A DNA stretch of 64,000 nucleotides from Streptomyces cyaneogriseus subsp. noncyanogenus (GCF_000931445.1 NZ_CP010849.1:930001-994000); one strand, 5' to 3'. Shown: positions 25,393 to 34,242, counted from the stretch's first letter. Made by a program: numbers and translations. Notes: generated by a model from the sequence alone, not told the origin.

Positions 25393-26237
25393 GGCCGGTG
25401 CTCAAGGAAGTCGAGGATGGCCCGCGCGGTGGCTTCCGGGGCGCTGAGCTGGGGGCAGTGTCCGGTGGCGTCCAGGGTGACCAAGCGGGAGGACGGGATC
25501 GCGGCGTGGACGTAGGCGCCGACCTCGCGGGGGGCGATGGCGTCGTGGGCGCATTCCAGCACCAGGGTCGGCACGGTCACGGCCTTCAGGTCGTCGCGGC
25601 TGTCGGACAGGAAGGTGGTACGGGCGAAGACACGGGCGATGTCGGGGTCGGTGGCGCAGAAGCTGTTGGTCAGCTCCTCGCCGAGCTCCGGCCGGTCCGG
25701 ATTGCCCATGATCACCGGCGCCATGGCGGACGACCAGCCCAGGTAGTTCGCCTCCAGGGAGCCCAGCAGCTCGTCGATGTCCTCCGCGGTGAAACCGCCC
25801 CGGTAGCCCTCGTCGTCGATGTAGCACGGAGAGGGCGCCACCATCACCAGCGACCCGATCCGCTCCGGCGCGGCCTGCGCCGCCAGCACGCCGATCATCG
25901 CGCTGACCGAATGCCCGACGAACACCGCCCGCTCCAGGTCCAGCGCCTCGCACACCTCGGTCACGTCCCGGGCGTAGCCGTCGAGCGAGGAGTACCGCTC
26001 CTCGCTCCATGCCGACAGGTCCGATCCGCCGGAGCCCACGTAGTCGAAGAGCACCACCCGGTACCGCTCGGCCAGCGCCGGCACGACCAGCCGCCACAGG
26101 TTCTGGTCGCATCCGAAGCCATGGGCCAGGACCACCACCGGCGCGTCGGCGGGACCGGTGAGTGTCACGTTGTTCCTGCGGCGAACATCCATGCGAACAT
26201 CCTCGCACCCCGCGTGAGTGATCCGGACGCCGGTCAC
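25389..26237 (-). CDS. rsbQ: RsbQ-like alpha/beta hydrolase
   Basis: A protein of 282 residues closely matching the RsbQ/KAI2/D14 type. It shows NNVTLTGPADAPVVVLAHGF, FDYVGSGGSDLSAW, nucleophile Ser in VGHSVSAMIG, the PSPCYIDDEGYRGGF segment typical of RsbQ, Asp in LECAHDAIAP and His in DATGHCPQLS. In Bacillus, RsbQ is required with the PAS phosphatase RsbP for energy-stress signalling, presumably by supplying or processing a small ligand for the PAS domain. Here it overlaps the start of a PAS-PP2C gene by four bases. The start could also be Met at about 26192, which would remove a weak 15-residue leader. Confidence 0.88.
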   Translation of the reverse strand: MTGVRITHAGCEDVRMDVRRRNNVTLTGPADAPVVVLAHGFGCDQNLWRLVVPALAERYRVVLFDYVGSGGSDLSAWSEERYSSLDGYARDVTEVCEALDLERAVFVGHSVSAMIGVLAAQAAPERIGSLVMVAPSPCYIDDEGYRGGFTAEDIDELLGSLEANYLGWSSAMAPVIMGNPDRPELGEELTNSFCATDPDIARVFARTTFLSDSRDDLKAVTVPTLVLECAHDAIAPREVGAYVHAAIPSSRLVTLDATGHCPQLSAPEATARAILDFLEHRP

Positions 26238-26366
26238 CCGCGCCGGCGACGGACGGGGGCGGGTGTCGCACCGGCGGCACGGCTGATCACCCTGCGCGAG
26301 ACCGTGCCGCCCCCCGCCCGGCCCTGCGGGTGCCCCTGGGTGCGCCGGACGGGCCGTACGGCGGTC

Positions 26367-27215
26367 TCAGTAGGCGTGGTCGGCGGTGATGTCGGCGGAG
26401 AGGTCGAGGTGGTGCCGGGCCGTTTCGGGGCGCAGGGCCATCAGGGTGTGGGTGAGGGCGTCCACCGCGGCGAGGTGGGCGATACGGCTGGCGGAGGTCT
26501 CCAGACCGAAGACGAGGTCCTGACCGCCGGCGACGAGGACATGGGTGCTGGTTTCGCTGAGCGGTGAGCGGGCGTAGCTGGTGAGCGCCACCACGGCGGC
26601 CCCGGCCCGGCGGGCGCGGCGGGCGGTGTCGACGGTGGTGCGCGTCGCGCCCGTGTGACTGATGGCGAGGCAGACTCCGTCCGGGGGGAGCTGGGCGGCG
26701 GCGAGCTGGGCGGTGAGCGGGTCGGCGGGAGCGTCGACGACGCAGCCGAGGGCGCGCAGGCGGTAGGCCGCGTCGAGGGCGACGGCGACGGAGAGACCGG
26801 CCGCCGCCACGACGACCCGTGGCGCCGCGTGGAAGGCGTCCGCCGCGGCGGACAGCACGGTCGGATCCAGGGTCGCGGCGACGCCGTCCAGCGCGTCGCG
26901 GGAGGCCCGGACGGCCTCGGCGAGCGCGCGTGCGGCCGGGTCGTCCGGCGGCGGCGGGGGCGGCGGCGCGGCCTGCCGGGCCGCCTCGATCTTCACTTCC
27001 TGGAATCCCCGGAAGCCCAGCCGCTGGCAGGCGCGGACCACCGTGGACGGCGCGGTACCGGCCAAGGCGGCCACGTCGCTGACGCTCAGATGGACCAGTG
27101 CGGCCCCCTGGTCGAGGACGACGCGCGCCACCCGGGTCTCGGTGTCGCGGAGCTCCGGAAGCTTCGCCCTGACCTGCGCGGAGAGACGCCCCCCACTCGT
27201 GGAATTCTGTTCCAT
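26367..27215 (-). CDS. MurR/RpiR-family transcriptional regulator
   Basis: A protein of 282 residues: an N-terminal helix-turn-helix (SVSDVAALAGTAPSTVVRAC) and a C-terminal SIS sugar-phosphate-binding domain (RVVVAAAGLSVAVALDAAYR, VCLAISHTGATRTTVDTARR). A proline run (about residues 84-91) separates the domains. It is divergent from an EamA transporter, and two GGAAT-based palindromes lie at its start codon and in the 61-bp intergenic gap. It therefore probably represses both genes and responds to a phosphosugar or similar ligand. Confidence 0.9.
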   Translation of the reverse strand: MEQNSTSGGRLSAQVRAKLPELRDTETRVARVVLDQGAALVHLSVSDVAALAGTAPSTVVRACQRLGFRGFQEVKIEAARQAAPPPPPPPDDPAARALAEAVRASRDALDGVAATLDPTVLSAAADAFHAAPRVVVAAAGLSVAVALDAAYRLRALGCVVDAPADPLTAQLAAAQLPPDGVCLAISHTGATRTTVDTARRARRAGAAVVALTSYARSPLSETSTHVLVAGGQDLVFGLETSASRIAHLAAVDALTHTLMALRPETARHHLDLSADITADHAY

Positions 27216-27244
27216 ACGAATAGCCTACCGTGGAATTCAATTCC
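27200..27244. promoter_or_regulatory. Paired palindromes TGGAA-N5-TTCCA and GGAATT-C-AATTCC
   Basis: The first palindrome (27200-27214) overlaps the RpiR start codon, the second (27232-27244) is in the gap to the exporter gene. Both are perfect and AT-rich. They probably bind the RpiR protein, which controls both directions. Confidence 0.65.
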
Positions 27245-27276
27245 CACCCCTCCTTCTCCCGAGGAGTCGCTCCGTC

Positions 27277-28125
27277 ATGCCCGCATCCGCCTCCATCGGT
27301 GTGCCGGCCGCCGTGCTGACCGCCGCCGTGCTGCACGCGGTCTGGAACGCGATGGCCCACCGGATCCCCGACAAGCTCGTCGGATTCGCGCTCATCAACT
27401 GCGCCTACACCGTCTGCGCCGCTCTCCTGGTCTGCCTCACCCCTTTGCCCCCGGCCGGGGCCTGGCCGTTCCTGGCGGCGTCCGCCGCGCTGGAGGTCAC
27501 CTCGCATCTCTTCCTGCTCCGCGCCTATCAGCTGGGGGACTTCGGCCAGATGTACCCCCTCGCCCGCGGCGTCGCCCCGCTCCTCGTGGCCGTGGTCTCG
27601 GTCACGCTCCTCGACGGCGCCCTCACACCGGTCCAGGGGGTGGGCGTACTGCTGGTGTCCGGAGGTCTCGCGGCCCTGGCCCTGGCCTCCGGAGGTCTCG
27701 GCCGCGCCCGGCTCCCGGCCCTGGGCGCCGCCCTGGGCACCGGGCTGATCATCGCCGCCTACACCCTCGTGGACAGCGTGGGTGTGCGGCAGGGCGGCGA
27801 CGTCCTGTCCTACATCGGGTGGCTCTTCCTGTGCCAGGGGCCCGTCCTGCCGCTGATCGCGCTGGCCCGGCGGCGCGGGACGCTGCTCACCCAGATGCGC
27901 CCGGTGCTCGGTACGGGGCTGGCGGGCGGGGTGCTCTCGATGGCCGCCTACGGCCTGGTGATCTGGGCGCAGGCCCACGGCAACGTCGCCACCGTCGCCG
28001 CGCTGCGCGAGACCGGCATCCTCGTCGCCGCGGTCATCGCCACGGTGTTCTTCCGCGAACCCTTCGGACGTCTGCGGCTGGTGGCCGGGGCGGTGACGCT
28101 GGCCGGCATCGTCCTCATGCGCTAG
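27277..28125 (+). CDS. EamA/DMT-family transporter
   Basis: A membrane protein of 282 residues with about ten hydrophobic segments in two halves, as in EamA drug/metabolite exporters. The first half includes VLTAAVLHAVWNAMAHRIPD and LFLLRAYQLGDFGQMYPLARG, the second AYGLVIWAQAHGNVATVAAL and RETGILVAAVIATVFFREPF. The HAVWNA and YPLARG signatures are shared with phosphonate-associated EamA proteins. The substrate is unknown. The ATG follows GAGGAG, and control by the divergent RpiR regulator is likely. Confidence 0.85.
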   Translation: MPASASIGVPAAVLTAAVLHAVWNAMAHRIPDKLVGFALINCAYTVCAALLVCLTPLPPAGAWPFLAASAALEVTSHLFLLRAYQLGDFGQMYPLARGVAPLLVAVVSVTLLDGALTPVQGVGVLLVSGGLAALALASGGLGRARLPALGAALGTGLIIAAYTLVDSVGVRQGGDVLSYIGWLFLCQGPVLPLIALARRRGTLLTQMRPVLGTGLAGGVLSMAAYGLVIWAQAHGNVATVAALRETGILVAAVIATVFFREPFGRLRLVAGAVTLAGIVLMR

Positions 28126-28602
28126 GTGTGCTGTTCGGATCAGGCCGGGTTCGCGGTCGGGGCCCGGTCGGCCACCACCCCATGAGCGGCGCGGCGGAGG
28201 CGACCCTGGCGGCGCCGGACCGAGCCGGGCCGACGTCCTCCGGCACCTGCCCGGCCACCGCGTGCCGACCGCTCCGCACGGGAGCGTCACCACCGGGACC
28301 CTCGCGGCACGGGCGGCTTCCCTCCTTGGCCGATCAACACGTCGTCAACCTCCGCCGCCGACTGGGACAATGGCCCCTGACCAGTCCCTGAGCCGACCGG
28401 AATCACCGGCCCCGCGCCATCCGGCCCGGCGCGTCGGCCCCACGTCCGCCCCGTCCCCCCGCCCTCCCGCCGCCTCGTCTCCGAAGCCCCGATCAGCGGC
28501 CTCCTCGACGCCGTCCCGGAGAAGGATTTCGCCCTCCACGGGCCCCACAGCCCCGAAGCCCTGCTCCCGATGCCTCCCCACCGTCCGCCGAAGGAGACCA
28601 CC
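28126..28602. other. 476-bp gap before the P450 gene, no supported gene
   Basis: No ORF with a credible start is seen. The last part (about 28475-28602) is in frame with the P450 and reads like protein (VSEAPISGLLDAVPEKDFAL, then HGPHSPEALLPMP) but has no start codon, so it may be a fragment of an older upstream gene or an N-terminal extension. Confidence 0.4.
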
Positions 28603-29850
28603 GTGTCCGAGCAGCCGATCCTCGTCCTCGACCCCACCGGCTCCGACCACCACGCCGAGCACCTCGCCCTGCGCGCCCAGGGCCCGTTGGCCCGCGTCGA
28701 CATCCTCGGTGTCCAGGCGTGGGCCGTGACCGATCCCGCCCTCCTCAAGCGCCTTCTCACCAGCCCCGACGTGTCCAAGGACCCCCGCGCCCACTGGCCC
28801 GCCTTCGCCGAGACCGTGACCCGCTGGCCGCTCGCGCTGTGGGTCGCGGCGGAGAACATGTTCACCGCCTACGGGGGTGACCACCGCCGCCTGCGCCGCA
28901 TGATCGCCCCCGCGTTCAGCGCCCGCCGCGTGGCCGGCATGAGGAAAGCGATCGACCGGATGGTGGCCACCCTGCTCGACAACCTGGCCGCGCTGCCCGC
29001 CGGAGAACCGGTGGACCTGCGCGAGCACTTGGCCTATCCGCTGCCCATCGCGGTGATCGGCCATCTGATGGGCGTCCCGCAGGAGCAGAGCGACGCCCTG
29101 CGCGGCCTCGTCGACAACGTCTTCGACACCACCCTCTCCCCCGCCGAGGCCCAGGCCAACGCCACCCTGCTGTACGAGCGGCTGGACCAGCTCATCGCCA
29201 CCAAACGCCGTGTCCCCGGCGACGACATGACGTCCCAGTTGATCGCCGCGCGGGACGACGAGACCGACGGCTCCGGCCTGACCCAGGACGAACTGCGCGA
29301 CACGCTGCTGCTGATGATCAGCGCCGGGTACGAAACCACCGTCAACGTCATCGACCGGAGCATCCACACCCTGCTCACCCGCCCCGACCAGCTCCGTCTG
29401 GTCCGTACCGGGGCCATCGGGTGGAACAACGTCGTCGAGGAGACCCTGCGCCACGAGCCGGCCGTCAAGCATCTGCCCCTGCGCTACGCCGTCAACGACA
29501 TTCCCCTGCCCGACGGGCGGACCATCGCCCGCGGTGAGGCCATCCTCGCCTCCTACGCCGCCGCCAACCGCCACCCCGACTGGCATCACGACCCCGACAC
29601 CTTCGACGCCGCGCGCCCCCAGCAGGAACACCTGGCCTTCGGTTACGGCGTCCACTACTGCCTCGGCGCTCCGCTGGCCCGTCTCGAAGTCGCCACCGCC
29701 CTGGAACACCTCTTCGACCGCTTCCCCGGCATCCGGCTCGCCGTCCCGGCGTCGGAACTGCGGCCGGTCCCCTCCCTGATCAGCAACGGCCACCAGACCC
29801 TCCCGGTCCACCTCCACGGCCCCCTGGCCGACGGCCCGTCGACCGCGTGA
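28603..29850 (+). CDS. Cytochrome P450
   Basis: A soluble actinomycete P450 of 415 residues. The I-helix reads ISAGYETTVN, the K-helix EETLRHEP, and the heme loop FGYGVHYCLGAPLARLE with the axial Cys. The family hydroxylates or oxidises small hydrophobic molecules using ferredoxin and ferredoxin reductase, neither of which is adjacent. GTG at 28603 follows AAGGAGA at good spacing and gives the usual short N-terminus (SEQPILVLDPTG); an in-frame ATG at 28570 is possible. It is convergent with a VOC gene across a hairpin. Confidence 0.92.
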   Translation: MSEQPILVLDPTGSDHHAEHLALRAQGPLARVDILGVQAWAVTDPALLKRLLTSPDVSKDPRAHWPAFAETVTRWPLALWVAAENMFTAYGGDHRRLRRMIAPAFSARRVAGMRKAIDRMVATLLDNLAALPAGEPVDLREHLAYPLPIAVIGHLMGVPQEQSDALRGLVDNVFDTTLSPAEAQANATLLYERLDQLIATKRRVPGDDMTSQLIAARDDETDGSGLTQDELRDTLLLMISAGYETTVNVIDRSIHTLLTRPDQLRLVRTGAIGWNNVVEETLRHEPAVKHLPLRYAVNDIPLPDGRTIARGEAILASYAAANRHPDWHHDPDTFDAARPQQEHLAFGYGVHYCLGAPLARLEVATALEHLFDRFPGIRLAVPASELRPVPSLISNGHQTLPVHLHGPLADGPSTA

Positions 29851-29936
29851 CGAGCACCGGTGTCCGGCCGGGCAGCTCACCCGAACGCCGCCGCCGTCCG
29901 CCGGGACACCGGTGTGCGTGGAGCGGCCTGCGGCGA

Positions 29937-29971
29937 CCAGGGCCGCGGCCCCGCGGGAGACGCGGCCCTGG
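29937..29971. terminator. Hairpin between convergent P450 and VOC genes
   Basis: CCAGGGCCGCG pairs perfectly with CGCGGCCCTGG across 13 nt. It lies between two convergent genes and can serve both. Confidence 0.65.
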
Positions 29972-29980
29972 CGGACCCGG

Positions 29981-30370
29981 TCAGACCGGCCGGCCGCCGT
30001 AGGGCACGGTGATCAGCTCCATGGCGTGGCCCGCCGGGTCCATGAAGTAGACGCCGCGGCCGCCGTCGTTGTGATTGACCGTGCCGGGCTGTGTCCGGTG
30101 CGGGTCGGCGTAGTGCTCGATGCCGCGCCGCCTGATCCGCGCGTACGCCGCGTCGAACTCCTCCTCGGAGATCAGGAAGGCGTAGTGCTGCGGGGTGATC
30201 CGGTCCGCGGGGATGGTGGCGAAGTCCAGCGTGACGCCGTTGCTCAGGTCCACCGCGATGAACGGACCCCACTCGGCGGTGATCTCAAGACCCAGCAGAC
30301 CGGCGAAGAAATCGGCGGACTCCCGGTTGTCCCGGGCGTGGATGATCGTGTGGTTCAACTCGACCGACAA
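29981..30370 (-). CDS. VOC-superfamily (glyoxalase/bleomycin-resistance fold) protein
   Basis: A protein of about 129 residues with the betaalphabetabetabeta layout: VELNHTIIHARDNRESADFF, LGLEITAEWGPFIAVDL, then DGGRGVYFMDPAGHAMELIT with a metal-type His and Glu at the usual VOC places. The substrate is unknown. The best start is the TTG at 30370, just after GGAGG; the longer reading from 30430 adds an Arg-rich tail that does not look native. The Shine-Dalgarno lies inside a small hairpin. Confidence 0.82.
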   Translation of the reverse strand: MSVELNHTIIHARDNRESADFFAGLLGLEITAEWGPFIAVDLSNGVTLDFATIPADRITPQHYAFLISEEEFDAAYARIRRRGIEHYADPHRTQPGTVNHNDGGRGVYFMDPAGHAMELITVPYGGRPV

Positions 30371-30373
30371 GGA

Positions 30374-30389
30374 ATGCCTCCGAAGGCAT
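30374..30389 (-). promoter_or_regulatory. Hairpin ATGCCT-N4-AGGCAT over the VOC ribosome site
   Basis: Six-bp perfect arms with a 4-nt loop directly before the TTG start. It covers the GGAGG sequence and could limit initiation. Confidence 0.45.
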
Positions 30390-30540
30390 CTCCCGACACC
30401 TCCATGCCTCACCCAGCCGGTGACCGGCACGCGATGTCGCCACGCATCCTACCCGCCGTCGCCCGTGTGAGCGACGAACCGGCCGCGGGCGGGCGGGAGT
30501 TGCCGCCGGGACGCGACCGGCCGTGCCCGGCACCGGCACG

Positions 30541-32673
30541 TCACCCCGGCGGGCGCGGGCCCGTTTCGTGGTGCAGGACGAGGATCGCGATGTCGTCGAG
30601 CCGCTGCCCGGTGGTGCCGGCCTCTCGCAGCAGACCGTCGATGAGCAGGTCCAGGTCTTCGTCGTCGGAGCGGCCGAGACGGCCCGCGAGGCGGGCGATG
30701 GAGTCGTCGAGGTCGGCCCCCGGGGTTTCGACGAGGCCGTCGGTGTAGAAGACGAGCATCAGCCCCGGGGTGAGCGGGATCTCCGCCACGGGGTAGACGG
30801 CGTCGGGGTCGATGCCCAGCAGTGGACCGGGCGGGACGGCGACGGGCCGGGCGTCGCCGTCGGGGAGACGCAGCAGGGGCGGCGGGTGGCCGGCGCTGGC
30901 CAGCGTCGCGCGTCGGCGGACGAAGTCGAGATGGGCGTAGAGGCAGCTCGTGAACAGGTCGGTGCCGAGGTCGGTGAGGAGCCGGTTGGTTCCGCGGAGC
31001 ACCTGGTCGGGAGAGGTGCCGAGGGTGGCGTGGGCGTGGACCCCGCTGCGCACCTGCCCCATCAGGGCGGCGGCGGCCACGTTGTGCCCCTGGACGTCTC
31101 CGATGACGGCCGCCGCGGCGCCGTCGCCGAGGCGGATCAGGTCGTAGAAGTCGCCGCCGATGTCCATGCCCCGGGTGGCGGGCAGATAGCGCGCGGCGAC
31201 CCGCAGGCCGTTGACCGCGGGGAGCGAGTGCGGGAGCAGCGCCTGCTGGAGACCATGGGCGAGTTCGTGTTTGGTGTCGTACAGGCGGGCGCGGTCGAAT
31301 GCCTGCGCGATGAGCCCGGCGAGCGATGTCATGACCGCGCGTTCCTCGGCCGAGAACGTGTGCGGGCCGTCGTAGGACAGGACGCAGATGCCGACGGGCC
31401 GGCCGGAGGTGATCAGCGGCAGGAAGGCCCAGGCTCGCTTGCCGCCGACCAGCGGAGCCTCCGGGTACACGCGCCGCATCTCCTCGGGGTCGGGGACGAA
31501 GGCGGGCACGCCGGTGCCGAGGGCGCGCCCGGCCGGGGTCAGCCCGGTGTCGACGGACAGGCCGTCGAGGCGCTCGATGGCGCTGGGCGGGTACCCGCGG
31601 TATCCCGTGATCCGCAGCCGGCCGGCGTCCGCGGTGGACAGGACGAGCCCCTGGGCGCCGAACGCGGGCATGATCTGGTCGGCGACCAGGTCGATGACGT
31701 CCTGGACCCCGACGACCTCGGTCAGCGCGGCGGCCAGGTGCGTGAGCTGGTAGAGCTGGCCGGTGCGGGCCCGGGCGGCGGTGCCCGTGGGCCGCCGGGG
31801 TGCCGGTGAGGGCGGGGGCCGCCCGCCGCTGGGGACGATACGGGCGCTGATGCCGCTGGCGTCCGGGTAGAGGTGGATCTCCAGCCATCGGCCCGGCGGA
31901 CGGCACACCGTGAAGGAGACGGGCTCGCGGCTGATCACCGCGGCGCGGTAGTGGTCCTCGCAGACGGGGTCGTCGAGCCAGCGCAGGGACTGCCACGGGA
32001 GCGTGCCCAGCAGCCCGGCGGCGTCGCGGCCCAACAGCTCGCAGGCGCCGGAGCTGACGTAGGTGATGTGTCCTTCCAGGTCCAGGGCGCAGCTCCCGCC
32101 GGGCAGGCGCTCCGCGAAGTCGGCGGCGGCCATGGCCGGGCTCGCCGTGCGATGGCCGGCTCCGGCGGTGACGACACGGGGCCGGGCGTCAGATGCCGGG
32201 AATCCGCCGTGCTCGGCGGCTTCCTCCAGCAGCCGGGCCAGGCGGCGGCAGCTGGACGCGATGTGGCCCCGCTCCCGTCCGGTCATGTACGGCGGGCGGG
32301 TGGCCGGCCACATGAGCAGCAGGACGCCCCAGGTGCGGACGCCGGTGACCGGTGCGGCGACCAGTGCCAGCGGATAGGGCAGGACCATCGCGGTGCGCGG
32401 ATAGGAGCGGGCCATCTCCTCATGGCTGCCGACCCACACCATGCGGCCTTCCCGTACCGCGTCGGCCACCGGGGCCGGACCGGCCGTCGGAACCCTCGCC
32501 CAGGGCGCGGCGAACTCGGCCGGCGCCCCGCACAGCACCTCCAGGCAGAGCAGTTGCCCGCCGGGGTCGAGCAGATACAGGGCGCCGATGGACGCGCCGG
32601 TGCGGCGCACCGTCTCCGCGAAGGCGGCGTCCAGTTCACCGGCGTCGGTGGCCGGATCGTCCGTGCCGGTCAC
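30541..32673 (-). CDS. GAF-PAS-GAF-PP2C (SpoIIE) phosphatase
   Basis: A sensor phosphatase of 710 residues. Order: GAF (about 1-150, GASIGALYLLDPGGQ), PAS (about 190-300, GGSCALDLEGHITYVSSGAC), a second GAF (about 325-480, PVGICVLSYDGPHTFSAEER), and SpoIIE/PP2C (about 490-705: GGDFYDLIRL, VIGDVQGHNVAAAA, LVFYTDGLVETPG, LDDIAILVLHHE). It probably dephosphorylates a STAS antagonist in response to a ligand or redox signal. GTG at 32673 follows GGAGGTGGCTC; the longer upstream reading is Arg/Pro-rich and not native. It contains no kinase (HATPase) domain, unlike many Streptomyces relatives. Confidence 0.9.
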   Translation of the reverse strand: MTGTDDPATDAGELDAAFAETVRRTGASIGALYLLDPGGQLLCLEVLCGAPAEFAAPWARVPTAGPAPVADAVREGRMVWVGSHEEMARSYPRTAMVLPYPLALVAAPVTGVRTWGVLLLMWPATRPPYMTGRERGHIASSCRRLARLLEEAAEHGGFPASDARPRVVTAGAGHRTASPAMAAADFAERLPGGSCALDLEGHITYVSSGACELLGRDAAGLLGTLPWQSLRWLDDPVCEDHYRAAVISREPVSFTVCRPPGRWLEIHLYPDASGISARIVPSGGRPPPSPAPRRPTGTAARARTGQLYQLTHLAAALTEVVGVQDVIDLVADQIMPAFGAQGLVLSTADAGRLRITGYRGYPPSAIERLDGLSVDTGLTPAGRALGTGVPAFVPDPEEMRRVYPEAPLVGGKRAWAFLPLITSGRPVGICVLSYDGPHTFSAEERAVMTSLAGLIAQAFDRARLYDTKHELAHGLQQALLPHSLPAVNGLRVAARYLPATRGMDIGGDFYDLIRLGDGAAAAVIGDVQGHNVAAAALMGQVRSGVHAHATLGTSPDQVLRGTNRLLTDLGTDLFTSCLYAHLDFVRRRATLASAGHPPPLLRLPDGDARPVAVPPGPLLGIDPDAVYPVAEIPLTPGLMLVFYTDGLVETPGADLDDSIARLAGRLGRSDDEDLDLLIDGLLREAGTTGQRLDDIAILVLHHETGPRPPG

Positions 32674-32975
32674 GAGCCACCTCCAGCAGCGCCGGGGAAT
32701 CCCCCGGACGGCCGCGGGCGCTCGTCCGCCCCGGGGGGTGCGGGGTACGCGCGCCGAGCGCGTCCGCCCTCTCCCATACGAGGACGTTACGCCCCCGCGG
32801 CAGGGTCGGCACGCCGGTCGTGGGCGTCCGCGACGGCCGGGAGGGCGGCTCGTACGACGTGGGCGGGAAGCCGGTGGGCGCTGCCCCGGGCCGGCGCCCC
32901 GGCGCATGGGCGGTTCCGGCCTTTTTCGGCCACCGTCGCCCCTCCCGTGCCCCGCCCCGCCCCGGCCGCCCTATG

Positions 32976-32995
32976 CTTCTACTCGTTTGTAGAAG
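32976..32995. promoter_or_regulatory. Shared palindrome CTTCTAC-TCGTTT-GTAGAAG (Spo0M copy)
   Basis: First of three copies of TCTAC-N6-GTAGA in the window, here with 7-bp arms. It lies 41 bp before a possible small ORF and 255 bp before spo0M, and about 300 bp from the divergent phosphatase gene. Confidence 0.7.
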
Positions 32996-33035
32996 ACGTG
33001 CGCGAGCCGGGCCTCGCGCCTTCGGGGACGGCACA

Positions 33036-33234
33036 CATGGCTTCGATCGACCTGGACGAGGCTCCGGTCGGGGGCCGGGCCGGGAAGGGCCCGCCCGGAA
33101 TCCCGGCCGCCCCGGAGTGCGCCCGGCTCGGGCACCGGCCGCCACCGGCACGGCCGGGTGACCGGCTCGCGGACGGCCGTGGTGCCGCACGCCCCGGGCG
33201 GGCGGCACCGCCCTCATGGAACACACGCATGTAA
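33036..33234 (+). CDS. Possible small leader ORF, 65 aa, upstream of spo0M
   Basis: It starts MASIDLDEAPVGGRAGKGPP, 41 bp after the palindrome, and its TAA touches the AAGGAG of spo0M, as expected for translational coupling. The first half has high third-position GC; the second half does not and is Pro/Arg-rich. There is no good ribosome site. It may only be leader RNA. Confidence 0.25.
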
Positions 33235-33249
33235 GGAGTGGACGCCACC

Positions 33250-34242
33250 ATGGTGTTCAAACGACTGCTCGGCTCGCTCGGCGTGGGCGGCCCCACCGTC
33301 GACACGGTCCTCGACCCGGGCCCCGTCCGCCCCGGCGGGGCGCTCACCGGCCAGGTCCGTCTCAAGGGCGGCAGCACCGACTTCGACATCGAGCACCTCA
33401 CCCTGGAACTGGTGGCCCGGGTGGAGGCCGAGCACGAGGAGGGCGAGAGCGAGGGCGTCGTCGCCTTCGAGCGGTTCACCGTCGGCGGCGGCTTCCGGCT
33501 CGCCGAGGACGAGCACCGGAGCGTGCCGTTCAGCGTGCCCTTGCCGTGGGAGACGCCGATCACGGAACTGTACGGCCAGCCGCTCGGCATCGTGCTCGGC
33601 GTGCGGACCGGGCTGGCGGTGGCCGGCGCCCGGGACAAGGGCGATCTGGACCCGCTGACCGTCGGTCCGCTGCCCGTGCAGGAGGCGGTCCTGGAGGCTT
33701 TCGGGCAGCTCGGGTTCGGCTTCAAGTCGGCCGACCTGGAACTGGGCCGCATCGGCGGTACGGGGCAGCGACTGCCCTTCTACCAGGAGATCGAGATGAC
33801 CCCGCCGCCGCGGTACGCCTCTCAGGTCGACGAGATCGAGGTGACCTTCCTGGCCCACCCGGGCGGCATGGAGGTCGTGCTGGAGGCCGGCCGGCGCGGC
33901 GGCCTCTTCTCCTCCGGCCACGACACGCTCACCCGCTTCACCGTCGGCCACCAGGAGGCGCGCGACTGGAACGCGGAAGTCGACGGCTGGGTACGCCGGT
34001 TGGCCGAGAACCGCGCATCGCACGCCTCCCCCGTCACGTACGGCCACGGTGACCCGTACACAGCCCACGGGCTCGGCGACCACCACCACGACGGACGGCA
34101 TCACTCCGGTCCCGGCATGGGCACCGTCGTCGCGGCGGGCGCCGCCGGGCTGGCGGTCGGCGTCGTCGGCGGCATGGTCGCGTCCGAGGTCGTCGACGAG
34201 ATCGGGGACTTCCTCGAGGGCGACGAGGAGGACGAGGGCTGA
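33250..34242 (+). CDS. Spo0M-family (arrestin-like) sporulation/stress protein
   Basis: A protein of 330 residues. The N-terminal 240 residues form a Spo0M domain (VFKRLLGSLGVGGPTVDTVL, GALTGQVRLKGG, IEHLTLELVARVE, VPFSVPLPWETPIT). After a His-rich stretch (about residues 275-290), it ends with a glycine-rich hydrophobic segment (GTVVAAGAAGLAVGVVGGMV) and an acidic tail. Spo0M proteins have an arrestin-like beta fold and modulate sporulation in Bacillus. The start ATG has AAGGAG 11 bp upstream. The TCTAC-N6-GTAGA palindrome upstream links it to terB and terD. Confidence 0.88.
   Translation: MVFKRLLGSLGVGGPTVDTVLDPGPVRPGGALTGQVRLKGGSTDFDIEHLTLELVARVEAEHEEGESEGVVAFERFTVGGGFRLAEDEHRSVPFSVPLPWETPITELYGQPLGIVLGVRTGLAVAGARDKGDLDPLTVGPLPVQEAVLEAFGQLGFGFKSADLELGRIGGTGQRLPFYQEIEMTPPPRYASQVDEIEVTFLAHPGGMEVVLEAGRRGGLFSSGHDTLTRFTVGHQEARDWNAEVDGWVRRLAENRASHASPVTYGHGDPYTAHGLGDHHHDGRHHSGPGMGTVVAAGAAGLAVGVVGGMVASEVVDEIGDFLEGDEEDEG

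Noticed and set aside
30541..32907. A longer start for the GAF/PAS phosphatase at 32907
   Set aside because: The extra 78 residues are Arg/Pro-rich, while GTG at 32673 has an ideal ribosome site and begins at the first domain.
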